Made by a program: the position numbers and the translations under genes
In this document: one piece after another, positions 8,065 to 15,630 of the stretch
How positions within the stretch are numbered: position 1 is the stretch's first letter
How the letters are laid out: each line of letters starts with the position of its first letter
NCBI GenBank assembly: GCA_903927345.1
Contig: CAIYMO010000013.1
Span: 1-64,000 of the forward strand
Origin: an uncultured Armatimonadota bacterium
Lineage (GTDB): Bacteria; Armatimonadota; Fimbriimonadia; Fimbriimonadales; Fimbriimonadaceae
Direction: 5' to 3'
DNA length: 64,000 nt
The notes under the pieces: generated by a model
Database searches by the model: none
What the model was told of the DNA's origin: nothing
Seen by the model: the letters and a program-made list of their open reading frames with translations, nothing else

Positions 8065-10392
8065 ATGAGGAGAGCAAACAGAACTTGGATTGGTCTGATC
8101 GCGGGAGCAGGATTCCTGGCAACCGTGGTTGCTCTGCCGATTGAAACGGTTGCTCAGAAGAAGCCAACCCCACCTCAAGCCCCTACGGCGACCTTTGAGA
8201 AGGACGTCGCTCCGATTGTGACGAAGTACTGCGCAAGTTGCCACTCGGGAGCGCAGGCGGCGGGCGGAATTCAGCTTACGGCAGGCATGACTTCGGCGGC
8301 AGTTCAGAAGAATCCGAACGCTTGGGCACGAGTCGCGGCTCGGGTGGGGAATGGCTCGATGCCTCCCAAAGGTCTTCCGGCACCGACCGATGCACAGCGA
8401 CGCCAGATGGTGGCTTGGATCGATAAAAATTTGGCGGGTGACTGCAAGTTGGCAGACCCGGGCAAGGTAACGCTTCGCCGATTGAACCGCGAGGAGTACA
8501 ACAACACGGTTCGCGATCTGATGGGAGTTTCGATTCGACCAGCAGACGACTTCCCTTCGGACGATGTTGGATACGGTTTTGACAATATCGGCGATGTGCT
8601 CTCTATGTCGCCGCTGCTGATGGAGAAGTACCTTACGGCGTCGGAGAAGGTTGTTCGGGCGGCGATTCGGATTCCGAAGGCTCGCTCGCAGAGCGTTGAG
8701 GGAGCTTCGCTTCAACATACACAGGGAGCGACGCCTCGCGACGGAGTAATGTTCTTTGGCTCTACTGGGACAGCCAGCCAACGGTTTAAGGTTACGGCGC
8801 CTGGGTGGTACCGTATTCGGCTGCGGTTGGGCGAGATGCATGCGGGCGATCAGAATGCTTTGATCGATCTTCGACTTGATCGGGACAAGCTTACGACTTT
8901 TGAGGTTCGCGAACCGATTACGGCTCCTGGGAATTACGACTTCCCGACAAAGCTTGCCGCAGGTGAATACAACATCGGCGCGACATTTACAAACGACTAT
9001 TACGTGGCGCCGGCCAACGGAAGACCTGCTGCCGACCGGAACGCGATTCTTTACTCGATGGAGCTGATTGGGCCGATTGAGGATGGTCAGGTTCAGACCG
9101 CATTCCAGCGACGGCTGATTCCTTCGGTTCCGCCTAAAGAGGGTTGGGACTTAGCGGCTAAGACGGCGTTAACTGGATTCGCAAGTAAGGCTTATCGGCG
9201 ACCCGTGACCTCCGAAGAGATTGACCGACTGGTGACCGTGTTTAAGTATGGGGCACGAAGTGCAGACAATTACGAGACAGGAATGCAGCTGGCGTGCCAG
9301 GCGGTGCTGTGCAATCCGAACTTCTTGTTCCGGGTTGAGCTTGATGGTGCGTCGGCAAATACTCGGGTTCTGAATCCTTACGAGATTGCTTCTCGATTGA
9401 GCTATTTCCTTTGGAGTTCGATGCCGGACGATACGCTGTTTGCTTATGCGAAAAGCGGCGAACTGGTGAAACCAGAGATTCTTGCTGAGCAGGTGCAACG
9501 GATGATTCAGGATCCGAAGAGCGATGCTTTGGTTGAGAACTTTGCGACGCAGTGGCTCCAGTTGCGGAAGCTGAACAACTTTGAACCGGACGTAAAGCAG
9601 TTCCCGGCGTTTAATCCTGAGTTAAAGGAGTCGATGCTCACCGAGACGAAAATGTACTTCACGGACGTGATGCGCGGGAATAAGCCGATCAGTGAGTTCT
9701 TGGATAGTAAGTACACCTATGTGAACGAGCCGTTGGCAAAGCTGTACGGAATGACGGGAGTGACGGGACGCGATTTCCGGAAGGTTTCTACCGAAGGCAC
9801 GGGACGCGGCGGAGTGATTACGCAGGCTTCGGTGCTTGCGATTACCAGTAACCCGACCCGAACGAGCCCGACGAAACGTGGTCGATGGATCCTTGAACAG
9901 ATTCTTGGAACGCCTCCTCCTCCGCCACCTCCAGGGGTCCCTGACCTAGCAGAGAAACACATTACGGAGAAGATGTCGGTTCGTCAGAAACTTGAGGAGC
10001 ACCGAAAGAATCCGACCTGTGCGGCATGTCACCGCGAGATGGACGCACTTGGCTTTGGATTTGAGAATTTCGATCCGATTGGGAAGTTCCGAAGTGCAGA
10101 CGGGGCGGCCCCGATTGATGCTTCGGCGGACTTGCCAGGTGGGCGGAAGTTCACGGGTGCGACCCAGTTGAAGACCATTTTGATGGCGGACAAGCAGTTG
10201 TTTGCTCGCAGCTTCATTGAGAAGTTGATGACGTACGCGATTGGTCGTGGCGTCGATGTTCAGGATAGGTGCTTTGTTGATGACGTTGTGAAGTCGACAA
10301 GCGCGGGGAATTATAAGTTTGGGGACATCGTCGCCAAGATCGTCAACAGTGATCCGTTTAAGAAACGCAAAGTAGAAGGGGTAGGAAAATGA
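8065..10392 (+). CDS. Secreted DUF1587/DUF1592/DUF1588 protein with heme-binding (PSCyt-type) motif
   Basis: 775 aa with an N-terminal signal peptide (about 1-30). A cytochrome-c-like domain carries CASCH at residues 56-60. The usual order of planctomycete-type domains follows: DUF1587 (VTLRRLNREEYNNTVRDLMG), a ligand-binding-like beta domain (about 210-340), DUF1595, DUF1592 (NPYEIASRLSYFLWSSMPDD), DUF1588 (TSPTKRGRWILEQILGTPPP) with a second CxxCH (CAACH), and DUF1585 at the end (AIGRGVDVQDRC). The biochemical role of this family is not established; it is common in polymer-degrading planctomycetes and relatives. Its TGA overlaps the ATG of the DUF1552 gene (10389-10392), the standard partner. 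Confidence 0.93.
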   Translation: MRRANRTWIGLIAGAGFLATVVALPIETVAQKKPTPPQAPTATFEKDVAPIVTKYCASCHSGAQAAGGIQLTAGMTSAAVQKNPNAWARVAARVGNGSMPPKGLPAPTDAQRRQMVAWIDKNLAGDCKLADPGKVTLRRLNREEYNNTVRDLMGVSIRPADDFPSDDVGYGFDNIGDVLSMSPLLMEKYLTASEKVVRAAIRIPKARSQSVEGASLQHTQGATPRDGVMFFGSTGTASQRFKVTAPGWYRIRLRLGEMHAGDQNALIDLRLDRDKLTTFEVREPITAPGNYDFPTKLAAGEYNIGATFTNDYYVAPANGRPAADRNAILYSMELIGPIEDGQVQTAFQRRLIPSVPPKEGWDLAAKTALTGFASKAYRRPVTSEEIDRLVTVFKYGARSADNYETGMQLACQAVLCNPNFLFRVELDGASANTRVLNPYEIASRLSYFLWSSMPDDTLFAYAKSGELVKPEILAEQVQRMIQDPKSDALVENFATQWLQLRKLNNFEPDVKQFPAFNPELKESMLTETKMYFTDVMRGNKPISEFLDSKYTYVNEPLAKLYGMTGVTGRDFRKVSTEGTGRGGVITQASVLAITSNPTRTSPTKRGRWILEQILGTPPPPPPPGVPDLAEKHITEKMSVRQKLEEHRKNPTCAACHREMDALGFGFENFDPIGKFRSADGAAPIDASADLPGGRKFTGATQLKTILMADKQLFARSFIEKLMTYAIGRGVDVQDRCFVDDVVKSTSAGNYKFGDIVAKIVNSDPFKKRKVEGVGK

Positions 10393-11723
10393 CCGAAAAC
10401 CAGATCGATCGTCGTAGATTTTTGAAGGGCCTGGGGACGTTGATGGCGCTGCCGGCGCTTGAAGGCTTGAGCCCGCTTGCTCGAGCGGTGAATGCTCCTG
10501 AGAACCCGGTTCGCATGGCGTTTATGTTTGTTCCGAACGGAATTGACATGCGAAACTGGACTCCGGCGGCTGCGGGAGACCTGCAGATCACACCATTGCT
10601 GGAGCCGCTTCGGGGTCTGAAAGATGACTTCTCGATTTTGACGGGGCTCGCTCAGAACAATGCGAATGCGTTGGGCGACGGACCAGGGGACCACGCGCGC
10701 TCGACCGCGGCTTGGCTTACCGGTGTTCACCCGAAGAAGACGGCGGGTTCGGATATCAAGCTCGGAATTTCGGTCGACCAGGTGGCGGCGATGGAGATTG
10801 GGAAGAAGACCCGATTCTCGTCTTTGGAACTTGGATGCGAGCGAGGTGGTAACGCGGGAGACTGTGATAGTGGCTACTCGTGCGCTTATTCGTCGAACAT
10901 CTCTTGGCGATCCGAGAACACTCCAGTGGCTAAAGAGGTGAACCCTCGGTTGGTCTTTGAGCGGCTTTTTGGCAACGGGCAGAAGAGTGAGCAGGACGAG
11001 AGCGTTGCTCGGCGAGACCTTTTTAACAAGTCGATTCTCGACTTCGTGATGGAAGATGCTGCGACGCTGAAGGGTCGACTTGGAAAGCGCGACCAGATGA
11101 AGATGGAGGAGTACTTCCAGGCGGTTCGCGAGATTGAGAAGCGCGTTGTGGCTTTTGAGAACACGGCGAAGCTTGAGGCGGCGGCGGGAATTGGCAAGCC
11201 AAAGGGGATTCCTTCGGACTTCGGCGAGCACATTCGGTTGATGGGGGACATGATGATCCTTGCCTTCCAGGCGGACCTGACCCGGGTCGCGACGTTCATG
11301 TTTGCTAACGATGGCTCGAACCGGTCCTACGCGCAGATTGGAGTTCCAGAGGGCCACCACGATATCTCGCACCACGGTCGCCTTGCCGATAAGCTTGAGA
11401 AGAAGAAGCGGATTGACACGTACCACGTTGAGCAGTTGGCTTACATTCTTGGCCGCATGAAGAAGATCAAGGAAGGCGACGGTTCCATGTTGGACAATAC
11501 GCTGGTGGTTTACGGAGCCGGCATTAGCGATGGCGACGCGCACAACCACAACAACCTTCCGATCTTGCTGGCGGGCCGCGGTGGCGGGCTTAAGACGGGT
11601 CAACACTATCAGTTTGCGAACTACACTCCGATGAACAATCTGTTTGTCACGATGTTGGATCGAGTGGGCGTTAGGGTTGAAAAGTTAGGCGACAGCACCG
11701 GAAAGCTACAGGGTCTTTTTTGA
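10389..11723 (+). CDS. DUF1552 family protein with Tat signal
   Basis: 444 aa. The N-terminus is a twin-arginine signal (DRRRFLKGLGTLMALPALEGL), so a folded protein is probably exported. The rest matches the DUF1552 family: VRMAFMFVPNGIDMRNWTP near the start, then GDHARSTAAWLTGVHPKKT, SLELGCERGGNAGDCDSGYS and GHHDISHHG. The C-terminal DNTLVVYGAGISDGDAHNHNNLPILLAGRGGG resembles the alkaline-phosphatase-like fold seen in DUF1501 proteins. Function is unknown; the family is nearly always next to a DUF1592 protein, as here with a 4-base ATGA overlap, which argues for one complex or pathway outside the cytoplasm. Confidence 0.93.
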   Translation: MTENQIDRRRFLKGLGTLMALPALEGLSPLARAVNAPENPVRMAFMFVPNGIDMRNWTPAAAGDLQITPLLEPLRGLKDDFSILTGLAQNNANALGDGPGDHARSTAAWLTGVHPKKTAGSDIKLGISVDQVAAMEIGKKTRFSSLELGCERGGNAGDCDSGYSCAYSSNISWRSENTPVAKEVNPRLVFERLFGNGQKSEQDESVARRDLFNKSILDFVMEDAATLKGRLGKRDQMKMEEYFQAVREIEKRVVAFENTAKLEAAAGIGKPKGIPSDFGEHIRLMGDMMILAFQADLTRVATFMFANDGSNRSYAQIGVPEGHHDISHHGRLADKLEKKKRIDTYHVEQLAYILGRMKKIKEGDGSMLDNTLVVYGAGISDGDAHNHNNLPILLAGRGGGLKTGQHYQFANYTPMNNLFVTMLDRVGVRVEKLGDSTGKLQGLF

Positions 11724-11768
11724 TTCTTAGGTAAAGCCTCGGATTATTTCTCACTTATTAGTTTCACG

Positions 11769-11795
11769 CTGTCATCCAGATACACTGGAAGGCAG
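11769..11795. promoter_or_regulatory. Imperfect palindrome over the ribosome-binding site of the Lrp-type gene
   Basis: Arms CTGTCATCCAG (11769-11779) and CTGGAAGGCAG (11785-11795) are inverted copies at 9 of 11 positions, separated by 5 bases. The right arm contains the GGAAGG Shine-Dalgarno and ends one base before the ATG at 11797. Lrp/AsnC proteins commonly repress their own genes at such sites, so this is a candidate autoregulatory operator; that role is inference. Confidence 0.45.
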
Positions 11796-11796
11796 T

Positions 11797-12261
11797 ATGA
11801 AGACCCTTTTGGACGAGACCGACATTCAGTTACTGAAGATTCTTCAGTCAGATGGACGGATTACGAACGCAGATTTGGCTAAGGCGGTTGGTCTGTCGGC
11901 CCCGTCTGTGCTTCAACGGGTTCGGGCGCTTGAGAAGAGCGGAGTCATCAAGCAGTATGTGACCTTGCTGGACGCGGAGCGGCTGAATCGAAAGCTTGTG
12001 GCGATTGTGCACGTCTCGCTGGCTTTGCATGAGCAGCAGCCGATTGAGCGGTTCCGGAAGGCGGTCATGGAGATTCCTGAGGTGGTGGAGGTTTACAACA
12101 TCACCGGTGAGTACGACTTCATATTGAAGGTGCTGGCGCGGGACATGCGGCACTATGAATCGATCGTTCGGGACAAGATCACGAAGATTCGCGGGATCCA
12201 CCGACTGAACACAAGTTTCGTGTTGGGGACGACTAAGTTCACGACTGAAGTGCCGTTTTAG
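11797..12261 (+). CDS. Lrp/AsnC-family transcriptional regulator
   Basis: 154 aa, the normal length. It has an N-terminal winged helix-turn-helix (LDETDIQLLKILQSDGRITNADLAKAVGLSAPSVLQRVRALEKSGVI), here described by segment: residues about 4-50 bind DNA. A short hinge follows, then the RAM/ligand-binding beta-alpha-beta domain (VAIVHVSLALHEQQ, VVEVYNITGEYDFILKVLARD, ITKIRGIHRLNTSFVLGTTK). Such regulators form octamers or dimers and sense amino acids. The gene stands alone between the DUF1552 gene and the TPR gene. A good Shine-Dalgarno (GGAAGG) decides the start and lies inside a palindrome that may be the protein's own operator. Confidence 0.95.
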   Translation: MKTLLDETDIQLLKILQSDGRITNADLAKAVGLSAPSVLQRVRALEKSGVIKQYVTLLDAERLNRKLVAIVHVSLALHEQQPIERFRKAVMEIPEVVEVYNITGEYDFILKVLARDMRHYESIVRDKITKIRGIHRLNTSFVLGTTKFTTEVPF

Positions 12262-12308
12262 GTTTCTACCTAACATCGTTAGGCAAGGGGTGCTAAGCTG
12301 GGGGTCAT

Positions 12309-14483
12309 ATGGTCCGACTCACAGCCGCGTTGCTCCTGCTTTCCGCATCCTTTGCGTTTGCCGACGATACTCCGGGGCACTCGAAGCACGGATCGGCGTT
12401 TGACTCGGGGATGAGAACTCGCCCTTGGCTGATGAAGGGAATTGGCGAAAGTCCGTTTGCGATCACGACCAAGAACCCGGAAGTTCAGAAGTGGTTTGAC
12501 CAAGGGACTGCGCTTCTGCACTCGTTTTGGTTTGAGGAGGCCGAACGGTCGTTCCGGTGGTGTTTGAAACTGGAGCCAGAGAACCCGATGGCTTATTGGG
12601 GCATGGCCCGGTGTGGGCTCAACTGGTTCTCTATCGGTTCGGCGGAGTTTGACGGGAAGGACGTGGTGCGGTTCACAACGTTTCTTAAGGAGGCGGTGAA
12701 GCGCAAAGAAAGCGCGTCTCCTCGCGAGAGGATGTACATCGAAGCTTGGGAAAAGGCTTTTGCTCCGGGCGAGAAGAATCGGACCAAGGTGATGGTTGCG
12801 CGACTCCAGGAGATCGTCATCGCTTATCCAGATGATCTTGAAGCTAAGAGTCTGTTGGCGTTGTTTAACATCGGGCAGGGGAGCGCTTTTGCAAACGAGC
12901 TTTTGGTTCAGCAGGTGCTGGCGAAGAGTCCGATGCATCCCGGGGCTCACCATGCCAGCATCCACAACTGGGACGGGGTTTCGTCGGAGCAGGCTATTCG
13001 GAGTTGTGAGCTTTACGGCAAGGCTGCGCCGGAGATCGGTCACGCCCTCCATATGCCGGGGCACATCTACAGCAAGATTGGGATGTGGCACGAGGCAGCG
13101 ATTGCGATGGACTCGGCAACCAGACTAGAGCTGAGATATATGAACGACCGGCTTGCGTTGCCATATGAGACTTGGAACTACTCTCACAACCGTAACTACC
13201 TTTGCTATATCCAGGAGCAGTTGGGGATGGCAAACGCTTCGATTCAGGGTGCAGCCGATTTGTTGAATGCTCCGTTGGATCCAGACTATAACCCTGCGCA
13301 AATGGGGGCGCTTTCTGGTCAAGGAGAGGCGGCCATGGCACGGGCGTTGATCAAGTTTGAGCGCTGGGAACAGATTCTGAATCCGAAGGGTTTCGCTTGG
13401 AGTGAGAAGGACGACATGGCGAAGATCGGCAAGTTGTTTGCTGAAGCGCTTGCGCAGAACGGACTTGGGAAGTCGAAAGAAGCCCGTGAGCGGGTTCAAG
13501 ACCTGAAGGCGTTGGTCACCAAGGTGAAGGCGGCATCAAAAGAGCCAATGCCGTTTGACCAATACGTGGAGATCGCGGACGGTGTGGTGAGTTTGGGCGA
13601 AGGGCGAATCCTCGATGGCCAGCGAGCCCTGCTCAATGCGGCTTCTATTGAGGATACAAATCGTGCAGCAGGTGCATATGCAAGTGATCCACCTTACGAT
13701 GCTTGGCCAGTGATGCGCATTCTTGGCGACCACTACCGCAAGGAGGGCAACCTTCGGCTGGCGATTGAGTGCTATGAGCGCTCGCTGAAGAGTGAGCCCA
13801 ATGACGGGTTCTCCTTGTCCGGCCTGGCTTTGGCGCACTCTGCATCGGGTAACCGCGAGAAGGCGACGGTGTATGCCGGACGGCTGGAGCATGTTTGGTC
13901 GCAGGCAGATTCGGGCTTGAAGTGGCTCGAAGAGGTTCGGGCTTTGAAACTGGGGGCTGCGCCGATTTCTGAGACGCCTCGACCGGAGCGGGTGTATCGC
14001 CCCAGGGAGCTGGACCCGATTGGGCCGATGAACTGGGAACCGTTTAAGGCGCCCAATCTGCAGGTTGTTGATCGCCAGGGGAAGCCGGTTCGGCTTTCGG
14101 ATATGAAGGGCAAGAATATTGTGCTGGTGTTCTTCCTCGGTGCGGCTTGTACGCACTGTGTGGGGCAGTTGAAGGCGATCAATGATCGCGCGGCGGAGTT
14201 TGGATTGGCGGATGCGGTTGTGTTGGCAGTTTGTAGCGCGACTCCGGCGGAGTTGAAGAAGGCAACGGCCTTGGATCAGGTGAACGTCAAGTTCCTCTCG
14301 GATAATGCGCATGAGAATGCGCGGCGGTTCTCATCGTACGATGACTTTGAGGACATGGAGCTTCACTCGACGATCCTGATCGACAAGCAGGGACGCATTC
14401 ACTGGAAGCGAACGGGTGGGGATCCATTTATGAACATCGACTTTATGCTTGACCAGTTGAAGCGGATGAATGGTGGAAAATGA
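12309..14483 (+). CDS. Secreted TPR protein fused to a C-terminal thioredoxin-fold (AhpC/TSA-like) domain
   Basis: 724 aa. A signal peptide (about 1-18, ending FAFADD) is followed by TPR-like helical repeats over about 50-560. These include WFDQGTALLHSFWFEEAERSF, PMAYWGMARCGLNWFS, HMPGHIYSKIGMWHEAAIAMD and GNLRLAIECYERSLKSEPNDG. The last about 135 residues are a thioredoxin-fold domain: FKAPNLQVVDRQGKPVRLSDM, KNIVLVFFLGAACTHCVGQL, and the conserved cis-Pro/ILIDKQGRIHWKR region. CTHC (Cys614 and Cys617) is a plausible redox pair. The TPR part resembles periplasmic TPR proteins of environmental bacteria; the client of the redox domain is unknown. It lies 47 bases after the Lrp-type regulator. 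Confidence 0.85.
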   Translation: MVRLTAALLLLSASFAFADDTPGHSKHGSAFDSGMRTRPWLMKGIGESPFAITTKNPEVQKWFDQGTALLHSFWFEEAERSFRWCLKLEPENPMAYWGMARCGLNWFSIGSAEFDGKDVVRFTTFLKEAVKRKESASPRERMYIEAWEKAFAPGEKNRTKVMVARLQEIVIAYPDDLEAKSLLALFNIGQGSAFANELLVQQVLAKSPMHPGAHHASIHNWDGVSSEQAIRSCELYGKAAPEIGHALHMPGHIYSKIGMWHEAAIAMDSATRLELRYMNDRLALPYETWNYSHNRNYLCYIQEQLGMANASIQGAADLLNAPLDPDYNPAQMGALSGQGEAAMARALIKFERWEQILNPKGFAWSEKDDMAKIGKLFAEALAQNGLGKSKEARERVQDLKALVTKVKAASKEPMPFDQYVEIADGVVSLGEGRILDGQRALLNAASIEDTNRAAGAYASDPPYDAWPVMRILGDHYRKEGNLRLAIECYERSLKSEPNDGFSLSGLALAHSASGNREKATVYAGRLEHVWSQADSGLKWLEEVRALKLGAAPISETPRPERVYRPRELDPIGPMNWEPFKAPNLQVVDRQGKPVRLSDMKGKNIVLVFFLGAACTHCVGQLKAINDRAAEFGLADAVVLAVCSATPAELKKATALDQVNVKFLSDNAHENARRFSSYDDFEDMELHSTILIDKQGRIHWKRTGGDPFMNIDFMLDQLKRMNGGK

Positions 14484-14598
14484 TACGCTCAGTCGGTCGT
14501 TTCCGATGAAGATCCGCCCGAGCCATCTACCAAAGCAAGCGCTTACAACTGCTGATCTAACGGTTTACTGCTAGTTGCGACTTTAGGATCTTTAGAAG

Positions 14599-15021
14599 TT
14601 GAAACGAATTGCAATCTGCGGATTGTTGCTTGCCACCATCGGTCTTGGATTGTGCACTCGAGCAGCCATTAAGCATCGAGATGAGATTCGCGCAGAGAAG
14701 ACTCGGATCATTACTGAGCGTTTGGTCAAGATCATAGAGAGATTGACTGCTTCCGGGAAGCTAGTCACGCTCTCAAGTTTAGAGCAGGCCACAAAAGACT
14801 TTCACCCTGTCCGCCTTGAAGGTAAAGACCCGAACAGATTCGGCGGCTATTCTTCCCTCGGATTTGAGCGAGATTTGTACGATAATCCTGGAACCGGACG
14901 ATACTACTATGTACACGTGGAGTTGGATTACAAGGATCGGCCTCGCGGACTGCAACTTAGATACTTCAACGATCAGGCACAATACTCAAACCATCTCGTG
15001 GAAGAAACAACCTTTCCTTAA
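14599..15021 (+). CDS. Hypothetical small protein with N-terminal membrane or signal segment
   Basis: 140 aa, not recognised. Residues about 3-18 are hydrophobic (IAICGLLLATIGLGLC), either a signal anchor or, with Cys19 after LGL, a weak lipobox. The rest is soluble and charged, with a helical region (about 25-55) and a beta-rich end containing RYYYVHVELDYKDRPRG. The only start in frame near the hydrophobic segment is TTG at 14599, preceded by AGGATCTTTAGAAG. The 115 bases upstream hold nothing I can name. Real coding status is likely from the signal-like start and length, but not certain. Confidence 0.6.
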   Translation: MKRIAICGLLLATIGLGLCTRAAIKHRDEIRAEKTRIITERLVKIIERLTASGKLVTLSSLEQATKDFHPVRLEGKDPNRFGGYSSLGFERDLYDNPGTGRYYYVHVELDYKDRPRGLQLRYFNDQAQYSNHLVEETTFP

Positions 15022-15053
15022 AGGAATTGAAATGCCTATCGACCAAGCAATAC

Positions 15054-15085
15054 AAAAAAGCCCTCGCTTGAGCAGCGAGGGCTTT
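15054..15085 (-). terminator. Intrinsic terminator after rplI
   Basis: A 12-bp perfect stem, 15057-15068 with 15074-15085 (core AGCCCTCGCT / AGCGAGGGCT), has a 5-base loop. On the minus strand it is followed by TTTTTT (A-run at 15054-15059). It lies 20 bases after the rplI stop. On the plus strand the hairpin is followed by TTTGACGTTTTT, so it may also help end the hypothetical gene ending at 15021. Confidence 0.88.
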
Positions 15086-15105
15086 GACGTTTTTGGTGGA
15101 AGCGC

Positions 15106-15591
15106 TTAGGCTTCTTCTTCGGTCGTCTCGGCGACGATGAGAGCTGGGTCGAAGACGTTGACGCTGATGTTTGCGTGGACGGAGAGGTGGAGGTCGAGTT
15201 CCACGCTGTAGGTTCCGAGTCGCTTGATTGGATCGTGAAGAGCGATTTGCTTCTTATCGAGTTCGACACCGAGCTGAGCCTTGATTGCTTCGCCGATGTT
15301 TGCAGAAGTGATTGCTCCGTTGAGTCGAACGCCGTCTGCTCCGAGCTTTGCTTCGATCTTAACGGTTTGACCGTCGATCTTTGCCTTGAGGGCTTCTGCT
15401 TCTGCCTTCTGAGCAGCGGTCTTCTCGAGGAGTCGAGCGTTTCGCTTTTCGAGGGCGTCCACCTGGGCTTTGTTAGCCACGATTGCGAGTCCACGTGGGA
15501 ACAAGTAATTTCGAGCAAAGCCGTCTGCGACGGTTACGACGGTGCCAGCCTTTCCGACTTTTGGCACGGTTTGATTCAGGATTACCTTCAT
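15106..15591 (-). CDS. rplI: 50S ribosomal protein L9
   Basis: A component of the large ribosomal subunit that binds 23S rRNA near the L1 stalk and spans to the neighbouring ribosome. The N-terminal RNA-binding domain is unmistakable (MKVILNQTVPKVGKAGTVV, VADGFARNYLFPRGLA). It is followed by the long connecting helix and the C-terminal domain (RLNGAITSANIGEAI, DPIKRLGTYSVELDLHLSV). At 161 aa it is about a dozen residues longer than the usual 148-150, owing to an acidic tail (AETTEEEA). It is not next to rpsF or rpsR, its usual partners. An AGAAG Shine-Dalgarno precedes the ATG, and a strong terminator follows. Confidence 0.97.
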   Translation of the reverse strand: MKVILNQTVPKVGKAGTVVTVADGFARNYLFPRGLAIVANKAQVDALEKRNARLLEKTAAQKAEAEALKAKIDGQTVKIEAKLGADGVRLNGAITSANIGEAIKAQLGVELDKKQIALHDPIKRLGTYSVELDLHLSVHANISVNVFDPALIVAETTEEEA

Positions 15592-15630
15592 CTTCTTAAA
15601 TCTTCTCCAGCGTGGTTCCCTTTCACTGGC

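Noticed and set aside
7552-8841. A 429-codon open frame on the minus strand across two plus-strand genes
   Set aside because: Arg/Leu-rich shadow, no recognisable family, crosses a gene boundary.
10311-11606. A 431-codon open frame on the minus strand under the DUF1552 gene
   Set aside because: Same shadow pattern, no domain, no start signal.
12269-12283. CCTAAC/GTTAGG hairpin after the Lrp-type gene considered as a terminator
   Set aside because: Six-bp stem with no T-run; too weak to call.
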